Of a DNA stretch of 7,397 bases, positions 1-5,698 are shown one piece after another (position 1 is the stretch's first letter; every line of letters starts with the position of its first letter). Location: NCBI GenBank assembly GCA_030632865.1, contig DAOVTY010000156.1, forward strand, positions 1-7,397, written 5' to 3'. This DNA is from Bacteroidota bacterium. Its GTDB lineage: Bacteria; Bacteroidota; Bacteroidia; Bacteroidales; Prolixibacteraceae. Position numbers and translations under genes: made by a program. The notes under the pieces were generated by a model. The model did no database searches and was not told the origin of the DNA. It saw nothing but the letters and a program-made list of their open reading frames with translations.

Positions 1-22
1 TCTATATTTTTGTTCTTTCCCT

Positions 23-511
23 TTACTGTAGAAATGATTTTTTAAATTCAACCATTTTAATTGCTGTAACCGCGGCTTCATCACCTTTATTACCATGTTT
101 ACCTCCTGCACGGTCTATCGCTTGTTGTTGGTTGTTAGTAGTTAATACACCAAATATAAAGGGCTTGTTGTACTTCAAATTTAAATCTTTAGTTCCTTGG
201 GCAACTGCTTCGCAAATGTAGTCGAAGTGTCGTGTTTCGCCTTGTATAACACAGCCGAGCAAAATAATAGCATCAACATTTTCGTGTTCAGCAAAAAACT
301 GTCCACCAAGTGGAAGTTCAAAAGTGCCAGGAACATATTTTACGAAGATATTATTATCAGTAGCATCATGCTTTTTTAGAGTATCGATAGCTCCGTTTGC
401 TAATGCAGAAGTGACCTCGAAATTCCACTCAGCCACAACAACTCCAAATCTCATGTTTTCTGCTGATGGAACCGAATTAATATCGTATTGAGATAAATCT
501 TTTGTAGCCAT
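23..511 (-). CDS. ribH: 6,7-dimethyl-8-ribityllumazine synthase
   Basis: Lumazine synthase makes 6,7-dimethyl-8-ribityllumazine from 5-amino-6-ribitylaminouracil and 3,4-dihydroxy-2-butanone 4-phosphate, the penultimate step of riboflavin synthesis, in the cytoplasm. The 162-residue protein has the family's usual length. Family motifs are all present: the substrate-binding EWNFEVT segment with W29-N30, VPGTFELP at 60-67, GCVIQGETRHFDYI at 86-99 with the catalytic-type histidine H95, and the C-terminal FGVLTT...AIDRAGG block with R134 (phosphate-binding arginine by family position), followed by HGNKGDEAA. The start is the ATG at 509-511; the short N-terminal extension before MRFGVVVAEWN is normal for Bacteroidota homologues. 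It lies downstream of the TPR gene on the same strand, but a strong terminator separates them, so it probably has its own promoter within 512-616. I could not identify that promoter convincingly. Confidence 0.97.
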   Translation of the reverse strand: MATKDLSQYDINSVPSAENMRFGVVVAEWNFEVTSALANGAIDTLKKHDATDNNIFVKYVPGTFELPLGGQFFAEHENVDAIILLGCVIQGETRHFDYICEAVAQGTKDLNLKYNKPFIFGVLTTNNQQQAIDRAGGKHGNKGDEAAVTAIKMVEFKKSFLQ

Positions 512-616
512 TTTTAATGATGTTTATTAATTATTTCAACTATTATCGTAATCTTAAACTACGGTAATTTATCATTTATTTAAATTATATAACTGGACAA
601 TTTATTTGTAACTAAA

Positions 617-639
617 AAGCCCCTCGAAAAGAGGGGCTT
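617..639 (-). terminator. Intrinsic terminator of the TPR gene
   Basis: A perfect 9-bp stem, AAGCCCCTC/GAGGGGCTT, with a 5-base loop (GAAAA as read on the plus strand). On the minus strand it is GC-rich and followed directly by a T-run (GGGGCTTTTTAG), the form of a Rho-independent terminator. It begins about 22 bases beyond the stop codon of the upstream TPR gene and lies over 100 bases before the ribH start. It should therefore end the TPR transcript rather than belong to ribH. On the plus strand the bases after the stem are not a clean T-run. Confidence 0.9.
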
Positions 640-661
640 AATTTAAAAATATTGTAAGTTA

Positions 662-1348
662 TTAACTCAATTTTAATTTCACACGAGCTATAAATTTGTC
701 AATGTTTGTGCCTTCTACCGAAGTTGGATATTTCTCCTTAATCTCTTCGTACAACGAAAGTGCATCTTCCAATTCATCCATAGTCTCTAACAAACTAGCT
801 GCTTTCATCATATAAACAGGAGTTGTTAAATTATTGTCGGTTAAAGAGTATGCTTTAATATAATGCTTTAAAGCGTCATCAGCTTCACCTAATTCTAATA
901 AAGCATCGCCTTGCGCACCTTCTGCAACAGGCGAAAGCAATAAATCATCAGATTTAAATCCTTTTAAATAATCCAAAGCATTTTCATACTGTCCTAGGTG
1001 CAAGTAAGAAATACCTGTATAATATTTTGCACGATTTGCCGATTTTGTAACTCCGTAATCATCAATAATATCTAAAAATCCAAGGTAGTTTCCATCGCCG
1101 TTAATAGCCAAATTAAACGAATCTTTTTCAAAATAGTTTTCTGCCATAAACATTTGCGACAGTGCTTCGTCTTCTTTTGGTTGCAAATAAAATTTGCTGA
1201 AACCAAGGAAAAGAATTACTACTAATATAATTCCACCTACAATGTAGGTAATCATATTTTGGTTATTCTCGATAAAACGTTCCGTTTTAGTTAACGCACT
1301 TTCCAGTTCCTGTAAATTATCTTCTTGTTGAGTTTTATTTTTAGCCAT
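662..1348 (-). CDS. Membrane-anchored tetratricopeptide-repeat protein
   Basis: A 228-residue protein with a short charged N-terminus (MAKNKTQQED...), one membrane helix at about residues 33-52 and a C-terminal domain of TPR-like helical pairs (about 107-137, 143-172, 178-208; for example YYTGISYLHLGQYENALDYL and DALLELGEADDALKHYIKAY). The layout resembles the YfgM-like/TPR_21 class: one N-terminal anchor and a soluble TPR domain that probably faces the periplasm and binds proteins. Homologues often lie beside recF and ribH in Bacteroidota (recalled, not checked). The frame is open 16 codons further upstream to 1396. I chose the ATG at 1346-1348 because a promoter -7 motif lies at 1376-1383, inside that extension, and because MAKN... 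is a typical start for this family. Exact function is unknown; partner binding is inferred from the TPR fold. Confidence 0.85.
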   Translation of the reverse strand: MAKNKTQQEDNLQELESALTKTERFIENNQNMITYIVGGIILVVILFLGFSKFYLQPKEDEALSQMFMAENYFEKDSFNLAINGDGNYLGFLDIIDDYGVTKSANRAKYYTGISYLHLGQYENALDYLKGFKSDDLLLSPVAEGAQGDALLELGEADDALKHYIKAYSLTDNNLTTPVYMMKAASLLETMDELEDALSLYEEIKEKYPTSVEGTNIDKFIARVKLKLS

Positions 1349-1375
1349 TTTTTTATCGTAATCAAAATTGTGCCG

Positions 1376-1383
1376 CAAAAGTA
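1376..1383 (-). promoter_or_regulatory. Bacteroidota -7 promoter element for the TPR gene
   Basis: Read on the minus strand the sequence is TACTTTTG, an exact match to the Bacteroidota sigma-ABfr -7 consensus TAnnTTTG, followed by C as is common. It would place the transcript start near 1370 and leave a leader of about 20 bases before the ATG at 1348. No well-spaced -33 TTTG is visible; a TTTTG lies only about 10 bases upstream, next to an A9 run. Confidence 0.55.
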
Positions 1384-1497
1384 GTTTTTTTTTCAAAACT
1401 GTATTGGATAACGAGTACTATTTTTCAATAATAATCAACATCCGACTGTTATTAATAGCTTTTTATTAACTCTACAACTTTGTCTGCCGTTTTTAAT

Positions 1498-1505
1498 TAG
1501 TTTTG
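1498..1505 (+). promoter_or_regulatory. Candidate -7 promoter element for recF
   Basis: TAGTTTTG matches the Bacteroidota -7 consensus TAnnTTTG and would give a leader of about 20 bases before the recF ATG at 1533. A TTTG at 1479-1482 could serve as the -33 element, but the 15-base spacer is shorter than the usual 19 or so, so this is a moderate call. The region 1384-1497 between the divergent TPR and recF promoters holds nothing else I can recognise. Confidence 0.4.
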
Positions 1506-1532
1506 TTTTCGAAAAAAATAACGATTTGAATT

Positions 1533-2636
1533 ATGTATATCGATAATATTTCGATTATAAATTATAAAAATATTGGTGAAGTAAATGTTGATTTTTCACC
1601 CAAATTGAACTGTTTTATTGGTAAAAATGGAGCCGGAAAAACTAATATGCTCGATTCTGTTGATTACTTGTCGGTTTGCAAAAGCTTTTTCACTTCTATC
1701 GATCAGCTAAATATATAGCACGAAGAGAGTTTTTTTATGCTGAATGGTAGATACCGGAGACTTGATTCGGATGAAACTATTTCTGTAGGATTAAAAAAGG
1801 GTCAGAAAAAGCAATTTAAACGTAACTCTAAAGTTTATAAAAAGCTTGCCAATCATATAGGATTGTTGCCGTTGGTAATGATTACACCATCAGATGTTAA
1901 CCTTATTTTAGGAGGTAGCGACGAACGACGAAAATTTATGGATGGTGTAATTTCGCAGTATAATAATAACTATCTCGCTGATTTATTAAAATATAATCGT
2001 GCTCTGCTTCAGCGAAATAATTTGTTAAAACATTTTGCTGCTGAACGAAATTTTGATGCTGAATTACTTTCTATTTGGGACATGCAGTTAATAGAGTATG
2101 GAGTCAGAATTTACGAACAGCGCACTAAATTTGTGGAGAAGCTTATTCCAGTTTTTCAACATTACTACTCATTTATTTCGCAAGGAAACGAAAATGTAAG
2201 TCTTGTACACCATTCAAGTTTGAATGAAGAGAGTTTTGAGAATTTGTTAAAGGAGTCGTTGCAAAAAGATAGAAAAGCACAATATACAACTCAAGGTATT
2301 CATAAAGACGATTTGATATATTATATCGGTGATTTTCCGATAAAAAAAATGGGGTCGCAGGGACAGAAAAAAACTTATCTGGTGGCTCTTAAATTGGCAC
2401 AATTCGATTTTATAAAAGAGATTTCGGGGTTAAAACCGATACTTTTGCTCGATGATGTTTTTGATAAGTTCGACCAGCACCGGGTAGAGCAAATTGTCAA
2501 GGTTGTAGCGGGCGAACAGTTTGGTCAGATATTCCTAACAGATACCAATCGCGAACATTTAGATTCAATAATTAAGAAAATGAAAACAGATTATCGTATT
2601 TTTAATGTTGATTCAGGAAAAGTAGAAATGGCATAA
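1533..2636 (+). pseudogene. recF: DNA replication and repair protein RecF, interrupted by an in-frame amber codon
   Basis: RecF is an SMC-like ATPase that binds gapped DNA and, with RecO and RecR, helps load RecA. The frame from 1533 to 2636 is 367 codons plus stop, normal RecF length, but codon 62 is TAG (1716-1718). Before it lies the Walker A motif GKNGAGKTN (residues 30-38). After it, in the same frame, come QFKRN and GSDERRKFMD (128-137), the ABC-type signature GSQGQKKTYLVALKLAQF (S275-Q278), Walker B ILLLDD (303-308), the D-loop DKFD and LTDTN (335-339). The ATG at 1737 could restart translation, but the product would lack Walker A and could not bind ATP properly; the first fragment is only 61 residues. 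No frameshift or other lesion is present, so the change is either recent or a sequence error. The gene overlaps the DUF721 gene by one base (TAATG), so the pair is co-transcribed. Identity as recF is very secure; whether it is functional is not. Confidence 0.9.
1716..1718 (+). other. Premature TAG stop codon within recF
   Basis: The reading frame runs ...DQLNI-TAG-HEESFFMLNG..., and RecF similarity continues without a break on both sides. From memory, Bacteroides RecF has NI-R/K-HE-DFF here, so the amber codon replaces a basic residue. A single substitution from AAG (Lys) would produce TAG. Genes around it (DUF721, second FKBP, Nudix, methyltransferase) end at TAG in the expected place, so TAG acts as a normal stop in this genome. 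Confidence 0.85.
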
Positions 2637-2926
2637 TGAGAAGAAGCAACACACAGTCGTTGGGCGACATAATGAAAGAGTACATTAAAGATAACCGGAT
2701 TGAACGTAAATTGAAGGAAGTGGATGTGGTTCAATCGTGGGAAAACTTATTGGGAAAAACAATTGCACATTATACTCGCAATATTTATATCCGTAAAAAA
2801 ATACTATTTGTAGAGATTAGTTCGTCGGTTGTAAAAAACGAACTGTTTATGATGCGCGAAGAGATAAGGCGCAAAATTAACGAAAAAGCGGGTGCGGAGA
2901 TTGTTAAGACAATAATATTCAAATAG
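2636..2926 (+). CDS. DUF721/DciA-like protein
   Basis: A 96-residue DUF721 family protein. The family includes DciA, the ancestral loader or partner of the replicative helicase DnaB in bacteria that lack DnaC/DnaI. Visible family features are the N-terminal helix (SLGDIMKEYIKDNRIERKLKE), the conserved VVQSWENLLGKTIAHYT segment with W35, the strand pair IYIRKKILFVEISSSVVKNEL, and the terminal helix REEIRRKINEKAG followed by IVKTIIF. The length is typical of the short Bacteroidota version, which lacks the long tail of actinobacterial DciA. The ATG at 2636 shares one base with the recF stop codon, so the two are translationally coupled; with recF interrupted upstream, translation of this gene may depend on the restart at 1737 or its own initiation. 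Family membership is secure; a helicase-loading role is inferred from the family. Confidence 0.88.
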   Translation: MRRSNTQSLGDIMKEYIKDNRIERKLKEVDVVQSWENLLGKTIAHYTRNIYIRKKILFVEISSSVVKNELFMMREEIRRKINEKAGAEIVKTIIFK

Positions 2927-2934
2927 AAATTTAT

Positions 2935-3022
2935 TCTCGCAAAGGCACTAAGCTGCAAAAAAAATCAATAAAAATAATTTTTAGCTTTTTAATTTCCCAT
3001 GCATCTTCGCGTCTTTGCGAGA
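2935..3022. repeat. Long imperfect inverted repeat between convergent genes
   Basis: The left arm at 2935-2956 (tctcgcaaaggcactaagct plus gc) and the right arm at 3001-3022 are reverse complements at 18 of 22 positions, with the outer ten bases identical; one mismatch is a G-U wobble in RNA. The 44-base loop is A/T-rich. The wording ('tctcgcaaag' plus 'gcgtctttgcgaga') resembles a dispersed intergenic repeat seen in many Bacteroidota genomes, though this is recalled rather than searched. It fills nearly the whole 102-base gap between the convergent DUF721 and ndk genes, so it may also act as a bidirectional terminator or transcript end. Confidence 0.75.
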
Positions 3023-3028
3023 GTTTAC

Positions 3029-3448
3029 TTAATATCTTTCTGTTTTAGAGAAGAAAAAATCTGCTTCTATATTTGCATTTTCATCGCTATCAGAACCATG
3101 CACAGCATTTTGTTGTAAATTGGTTGCATACATTTTTCTTATTGTTCCTTTCACTGCATTTTCAGGGTTTGTTGCTCCAATTAAAGTACGATAATCATCA
3201 ACAGCATTATCTTTTTCAAGTAGTGCAGCAATAATAGGCCCCGAGCTCATAAAATCAACAAGAGCCCCGTAAAATGGTCTCTCTTTGTGAACTGCATAAA
3301 AATCACCCGCAAATTCAGGTGATAATCGAGTTAATTTCATCGCTTTAATTACAAACCCCGCATCATTTATCATTTTCAAAATACCACCTGTATTGTTGTT
3401 TTTAAAAGCCGTTGGCTTTATCATTGTAAAGGTTAAATTTCTGTTCAT
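3029..3448 (-). CDS. ndk: Nucleoside-diphosphate kinase
   Basis: Ndk transfers the gamma phosphate of ATP to nucleoside diphosphates through a phosphohistidine, balancing NTP and dNTP pools in the cytoplasm. The 139-residue protein has the normal bacterial length. It shows TFTMIKPTAF with K11, the HKERPFYGALVDFMSSGP block (54-71), R87 within DYRTLIGATNP, GTIRKMYA (101-108), and the active-site motif NAVHGSDSDENA with N114 and the phosphorylated histidine H117. All expected catalytic residues are present. The start is the ATG at 3446-3448. It is divergent from nrnA and convergent with the DUF721 gene, so it is probably a single-gene transcript. A weak -7-like element, TAATATTG (minus strand, 3481-3488), lies about 33 bases upstream of the start and could be its promoter. 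Confidence 0.97.
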   Translation of the reverse strand: MNRNLTFTMIKPTAFKNNNTGGILKMINDAGFVIKAMKLTRLSPEFAGDFYAVHKERPFYGALVDFMSSGPIIAALLEKDNAVDDYRTLIGATNPENAVKGTIRKMYATNLQQNAVHGSDSDENANIEADFFFSKTERY

Positions 3449-3511
3449 CTTTTTATATTTTAATAAATGTTATTATTCCACAATATTATAAAAAATTGGA
3501 TTGTTAAACAC

Positions 3512-3540
3512 TTGCACCGTAAACAGATTTAGTATATTTG
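3512..3540 (+). promoter_or_regulatory. Promoter of the nrnA-FKBP-FKBP-Nudix operon
   Basis: TATATTTG at 3533-3540 matches the Bacteroidota -7 consensus TAnnTTTG exactly and is followed by C. A TTG at 3512-3514 lies 18 bases upstream, close to the usual -33 spacing. The predicted transcript start is around 3545, which places a leader of roughly 15-18 bases before the TTG codon at 3562. This bears on the nrnA start: the TTG at 3538 would lie inside the -7 element itself. Confidence 0.6.
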
Positions 3541-3561
3541 CACAATCAAATTATTACTGTT

Positions 3562-4596
3562 TTGAAAAACACTGGATTAGAGATACTTACATCGGTTAAA
3601 CACATTCTTGCCGAGGCGAAATTAAATGTGGTGATTGTACCGCACGAAAACCCGGATGGAGATGCAATTGGTTCAGCAATTGGTTTAGCTGAGATACTTG
3701 CAAATTTTGGGCATAGAGTAAACATTGTTACACCAAATGATTATCCTGAATTTTTAAAGTGGTTTGCTTCTAAAGTTAATATCATAAATTACGATATCGA
3801 TAAAAAAGCTGGAAAGTCTGCATTTAAAGATGCTGATATTTTAATTATTGTTGATTTTAATGAAGCCAGTCGGGCAGGAAAACTGGGGAAAAAGTTATTA
3901 GAATTTAGTAAAATAAAAATTTTAATAGATCATCATCCGTATCCTACAAATTTTTGCGATTTTATGATTTCGGAGCCCGAATATAGTTCAACGGCTGAGT
4001 TAATTTTTGATATTATTAATAAAATTGGGCTGGAAAAACATATTACTCAAAATGCTGCAGAAGCACTATACACAGGCATTTTAACCGATACAGGAGCTTT
4101 TAATCATAACACATCGCGGCCAAATACATTTAAAGTTGTGTCTGAATTAATGAAATTTGGAATTGATACTGAAAAGATTCAATCGGGTGTGTATCACAAC
4201 TTTTCAGCCAATAGAATGAAACTACTTGGCTACTGTTTGAATGAGAAAATGGTTGTGTATCCTGAATATCGTGCGGCAGTTATTACTATTTCAAAAGAAG
4301 AGTTGAAGCAATTCGATTTTAAATCTGGTGACACAGAAGGATTTGTAAACTACCCATTATCAATAAAAAATATTGTATTTAGCGTATTATTTATTGAAAA
4401 AGAAAATTTGGTAAAAGCATCATTTCGTTCGAAAGGAAATTTCCCGACGAACAAATTTGCAAAAGAGCATTTTAACGGAGGTGGGCATTTAAACGCATCA
4501 GGTGGCGAATCGAAACTTTCGCTTAAAGCAACTTCTGAAAAGTTTACGCAACTTTTACCAGAGTTTAAACATCTGTTATTAGATACAAAAATATAA
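3562..4596 (+). CDS. nrnA: Bifunctional oligoribonuclease/pAp phosphatase, NrnA-type DHH phosphoesterase
   Basis: NrnA-type enzymes degrade nanoRNAs from the end to mononucleotides and dephosphorylate 3'-phosphoadenosine 5'-phosphate (pAp), using metal ions in the cytoplasm. Counting from the chosen start (344 residues), the DHH domain shows motif I HENPDGDAIGS (28-38), the acidic motif II IIVDFN with D98, the DHH triad at 123-125 (LIDHHPYP) and motif IV GILTDTGAF (172-180, D176). The DHHA1 substrate-binding domain follows, with KASFRSKG and the GGGH motif (306-309). The open frame extends to another TTG at 3538, but that codon overlaps the -7 promoter element; no ATG lies near the N-terminus, so TTG at 3562 (MKNTGLEILTSV...) is the best start. 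First gene of a four-gene operon, 12 bases before the first FKBP gene. Family assignment is secure; substrate range is inferred from the family. Confidence 0.92.
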   Translation: MKNTGLEILTSVKHILAEAKLNVVIVPHENPDGDAIGSAIGLAEILANFGHRVNIVTPNDYPEFLKWFASKVNIINYDIDKKAGKSAFKDADILIIVDFNEASRAGKLGKKLLEFSKIKILIDHHPYPTNFCDFMISEPEYSSTAELIFDIINKIGLEKHITQNAAEALYTGILTDTGAFNHNTSRPNTFKVVSELMKFGIDTEKIQSGVYHNFSANRMKLLGYCLNEKMVVYPEYRAAVITISKEELKQFDFKSGDTEGFVNYPLSIKNIVFSVLFIEKENLVKASFRSKGNFPTNKFAKEHFNGGGHLNASGGESKLSLKATSEKFTQLLPEFKHLLLDTKI

Positions 4597-4608
4597 AAGA
4601 GCATTAAT

Positions 4609-5118
4609 TTGAAAAAATCAGGCTTTATATTATTACTTGGAATTTCATTTATCGCATTTCTTACATCGTGTTTGGGCTTTGCCGACGAACCTGTTGTTTC
4701 ATCTCAAAGAGCAGAACAGGCAGAGTTAGCCGCTTATATAAACGATTTAGTAGAAAATGGTTACAATATTGATACTACTGATTTTGGACTTTATTATATT
4801 ATTCTGGAAGAAGGCGAAGGAGAATTTCCGCAAGAAGGTGATTCTTTGGAAGTTGGATATGCCAGTTATTATGTTGATGGAACGTTATTTGATGCTTCAG
4901 ATGAGCTTGAAGAAAATGGAACATTGGATTTTGTTCTAGGATTTCCACCAATGATTACAGGTTGGGACAAAGGAATGGAACTTATTAATAAAAATGCCAA
5001 AGTTCAGTTAATAGTATCTTCGCAATTTGCTTATGGTAGTACAGGGTCGGGAACTATTCCCCCTTATAAAACATTGATTTTTGTGGTGAAAATGATAGAT
5101 TTGCACCCATCATTATAA
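4609..5118 (+). CDS. FKBP-type peptidyl-prolyl isomerase lipoprotein, GldI-like
   Basis: A 169-residue lipoprotein with signal peptide MKKSGFILLLGISFIAFLTSC: lipobox L18-T-S-C21, so the mature protein is lipidated at C21 and lies in the envelope. The FKBP domain covers about 60-167. By position against FKBP12, the pocket residues are kept: Y84, F94-D95 (GTLFDAS), F108, I116, W119 (MITGWDKG), Y142 (FAYGSTGSG) and F158 (IPPYKTLIF). It is therefore likely an active prolyl isomerase that helps fold exported proteins. Similar lipoproteins in gliding Bacteroidota are called GldI, which is needed for motility and linked to the type IX secretion apparatus, but homologues occur in non-gliders too, so I give no symbol. 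The start is TTG: an in-frame stop (nrnA's TAA) lies only four codons upstream, which leaves no ATG option. Second gene of the operon. Confidence 0.9.
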   Translation: MKKSGFILLLGISFIAFLTSCLGFADEPVVSSQRAEQAELAAYINDLVENGYNIDTTDFGLYYIILEEGEGEFPQEGDSLEVGYASYYVDGTLFDASDELEENGTLDFVLGFPPMITGWDKGMELINKNAKVQLIVSSQFAYGSTGSGTIPPYKTLIFVVKMIDLHPSL

Positions 5119-5145
5119 CTTTAATAATAAAATTTAATTATAAAT

Positions 5146-5667
5146 ATGATACGTATTTTAACAAGATTGATTTTAATTTCGATAGTAGCGGTTTTCTTTT
5201 TGGCTTGTGGAGATGATAATAGTCAAGAAAAATTGAGAGAAAATGAGTTGGCAATTTTAGATGAATTTATTAGCGAGAATTATCCCGACTCAGTTCCTAA
5301 GACTTCAGGATTATATTATATAGAGACAATTAAAGGTGAAGGTGATACAATACTACCCGGCGATAAAATACAGATATTTTATGCCACTTGGACTATTGAT
5401 AGCTTTTTAGTAGATCAAAGCGAAGGATATTTAGATGGACTTAGATATGAACCAATGGAATTTGTTGTAGGCACTGGTAGTGTAATTAGCGGCCTCGACG
5501 AAGCTGTAACATTTATGCAATTAAATGGTAAATCAAATTTAGTTCTTCCTTCTGAAGTTGCTTATTCGCAAAACGGAAATGGTATAGTTCCAGGGTTTAC
5601 AACCTTATTAATGGAAGTTGAAATTTATAAAATTTATCCATTAAATCCACCAGATGAAGAAGAGTAG
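5146..5667 (+). CDS. Second FKBP-type prolyl isomerase-like lipoprotein, with degenerate active site
   Basis: A 173-residue lipoprotein with signal peptide and lipobox F18-L-A-C21, followed by acidic GDDN. The FKBP fold is recognisable at about 55-163 (SGLYYIETIKGEGD..., GDKIQIFYATW, FVVGTGSVISGLDEA, PSEVAYSQNGNGIVPG). Compared with its upstream neighbour, pocket residues are partly lost: the Phe of the F-D pair is V89 (D90 is kept), the pocket-floor Trp is L117, and the Phe near the C-terminus is M156; Y79, I114 and Y140 remain. Isomerase activity may therefore be weak, and a chaperone or binding role is possible. The C-terminus ends in an acidic PPDEEE tail. It follows the first FKBP gene by 27 bases and probably arose by tandem duplication, but the two have diverged far. 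The ATG at 5146 is a clear start. Confidence 0.85.
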   Translation: MIRILTRLILISIVAVFFLACGDDNSQEKLRENELAILDEFISENYPDSVPKTSGLYYIETIKGEGDTILPGDKIQIFYATWTIDSFLVDQSEGYLDGLRYEPMEFVVGTGSVISGLDEAVTFMQLNGKSNLVLPSEVAYSQNGNGIVPGFTTLLMEVEIYKIYPLNPPDEEE

Positions 5668-5698
5668 TTTTTCTTTTAAATAGGAAAAACTTTTAATT

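Noticed and set aside
197..379. 60-codon plus-strand open frame opposite ribH
   Set aside because: It lies wholly antisense to a clearly coding, conserved gene and shows no recognisable motif.
1349..1396. A 16-residue N-terminal extension of the TPR protein
   Set aside because: A -7 promoter element (1376-1383) lies within the extension, so transcription probably begins after the upstream ATG; the ATG at 1348 fits the family start.
1716..1718. TAG as a sense codon (genetic code change or pyrrolysine)
   Set aside because: The DUF721, second FKBP, Nudix and methyltransferase genes all end with TAG at the expected family C-terminus, so TAG works as a stop here. RecF has no known pyrrolysine, and no insertion-element structure is evident.
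4350..4604. 84-codon minus-strand open frame opposite the nrnA 3' end
   Set aside because: It is antisense to the conserved DHHA1 domain and has a low-complexity, non-family-like sequence.
4757..4939. 60-codon plus-strand frame inside the first FKBP gene
   Set aside because: It is an out-of-frame shadow of the FKBP domain.
5206..5220. CGDDN after the second FKBP lipobox as a surface lipoprotein export signal
   Set aside because: Acidic residues after the lipidated Cys are suggestive in Bacteroidota, but the motif differs from the described consensus forms and one example is not enough.
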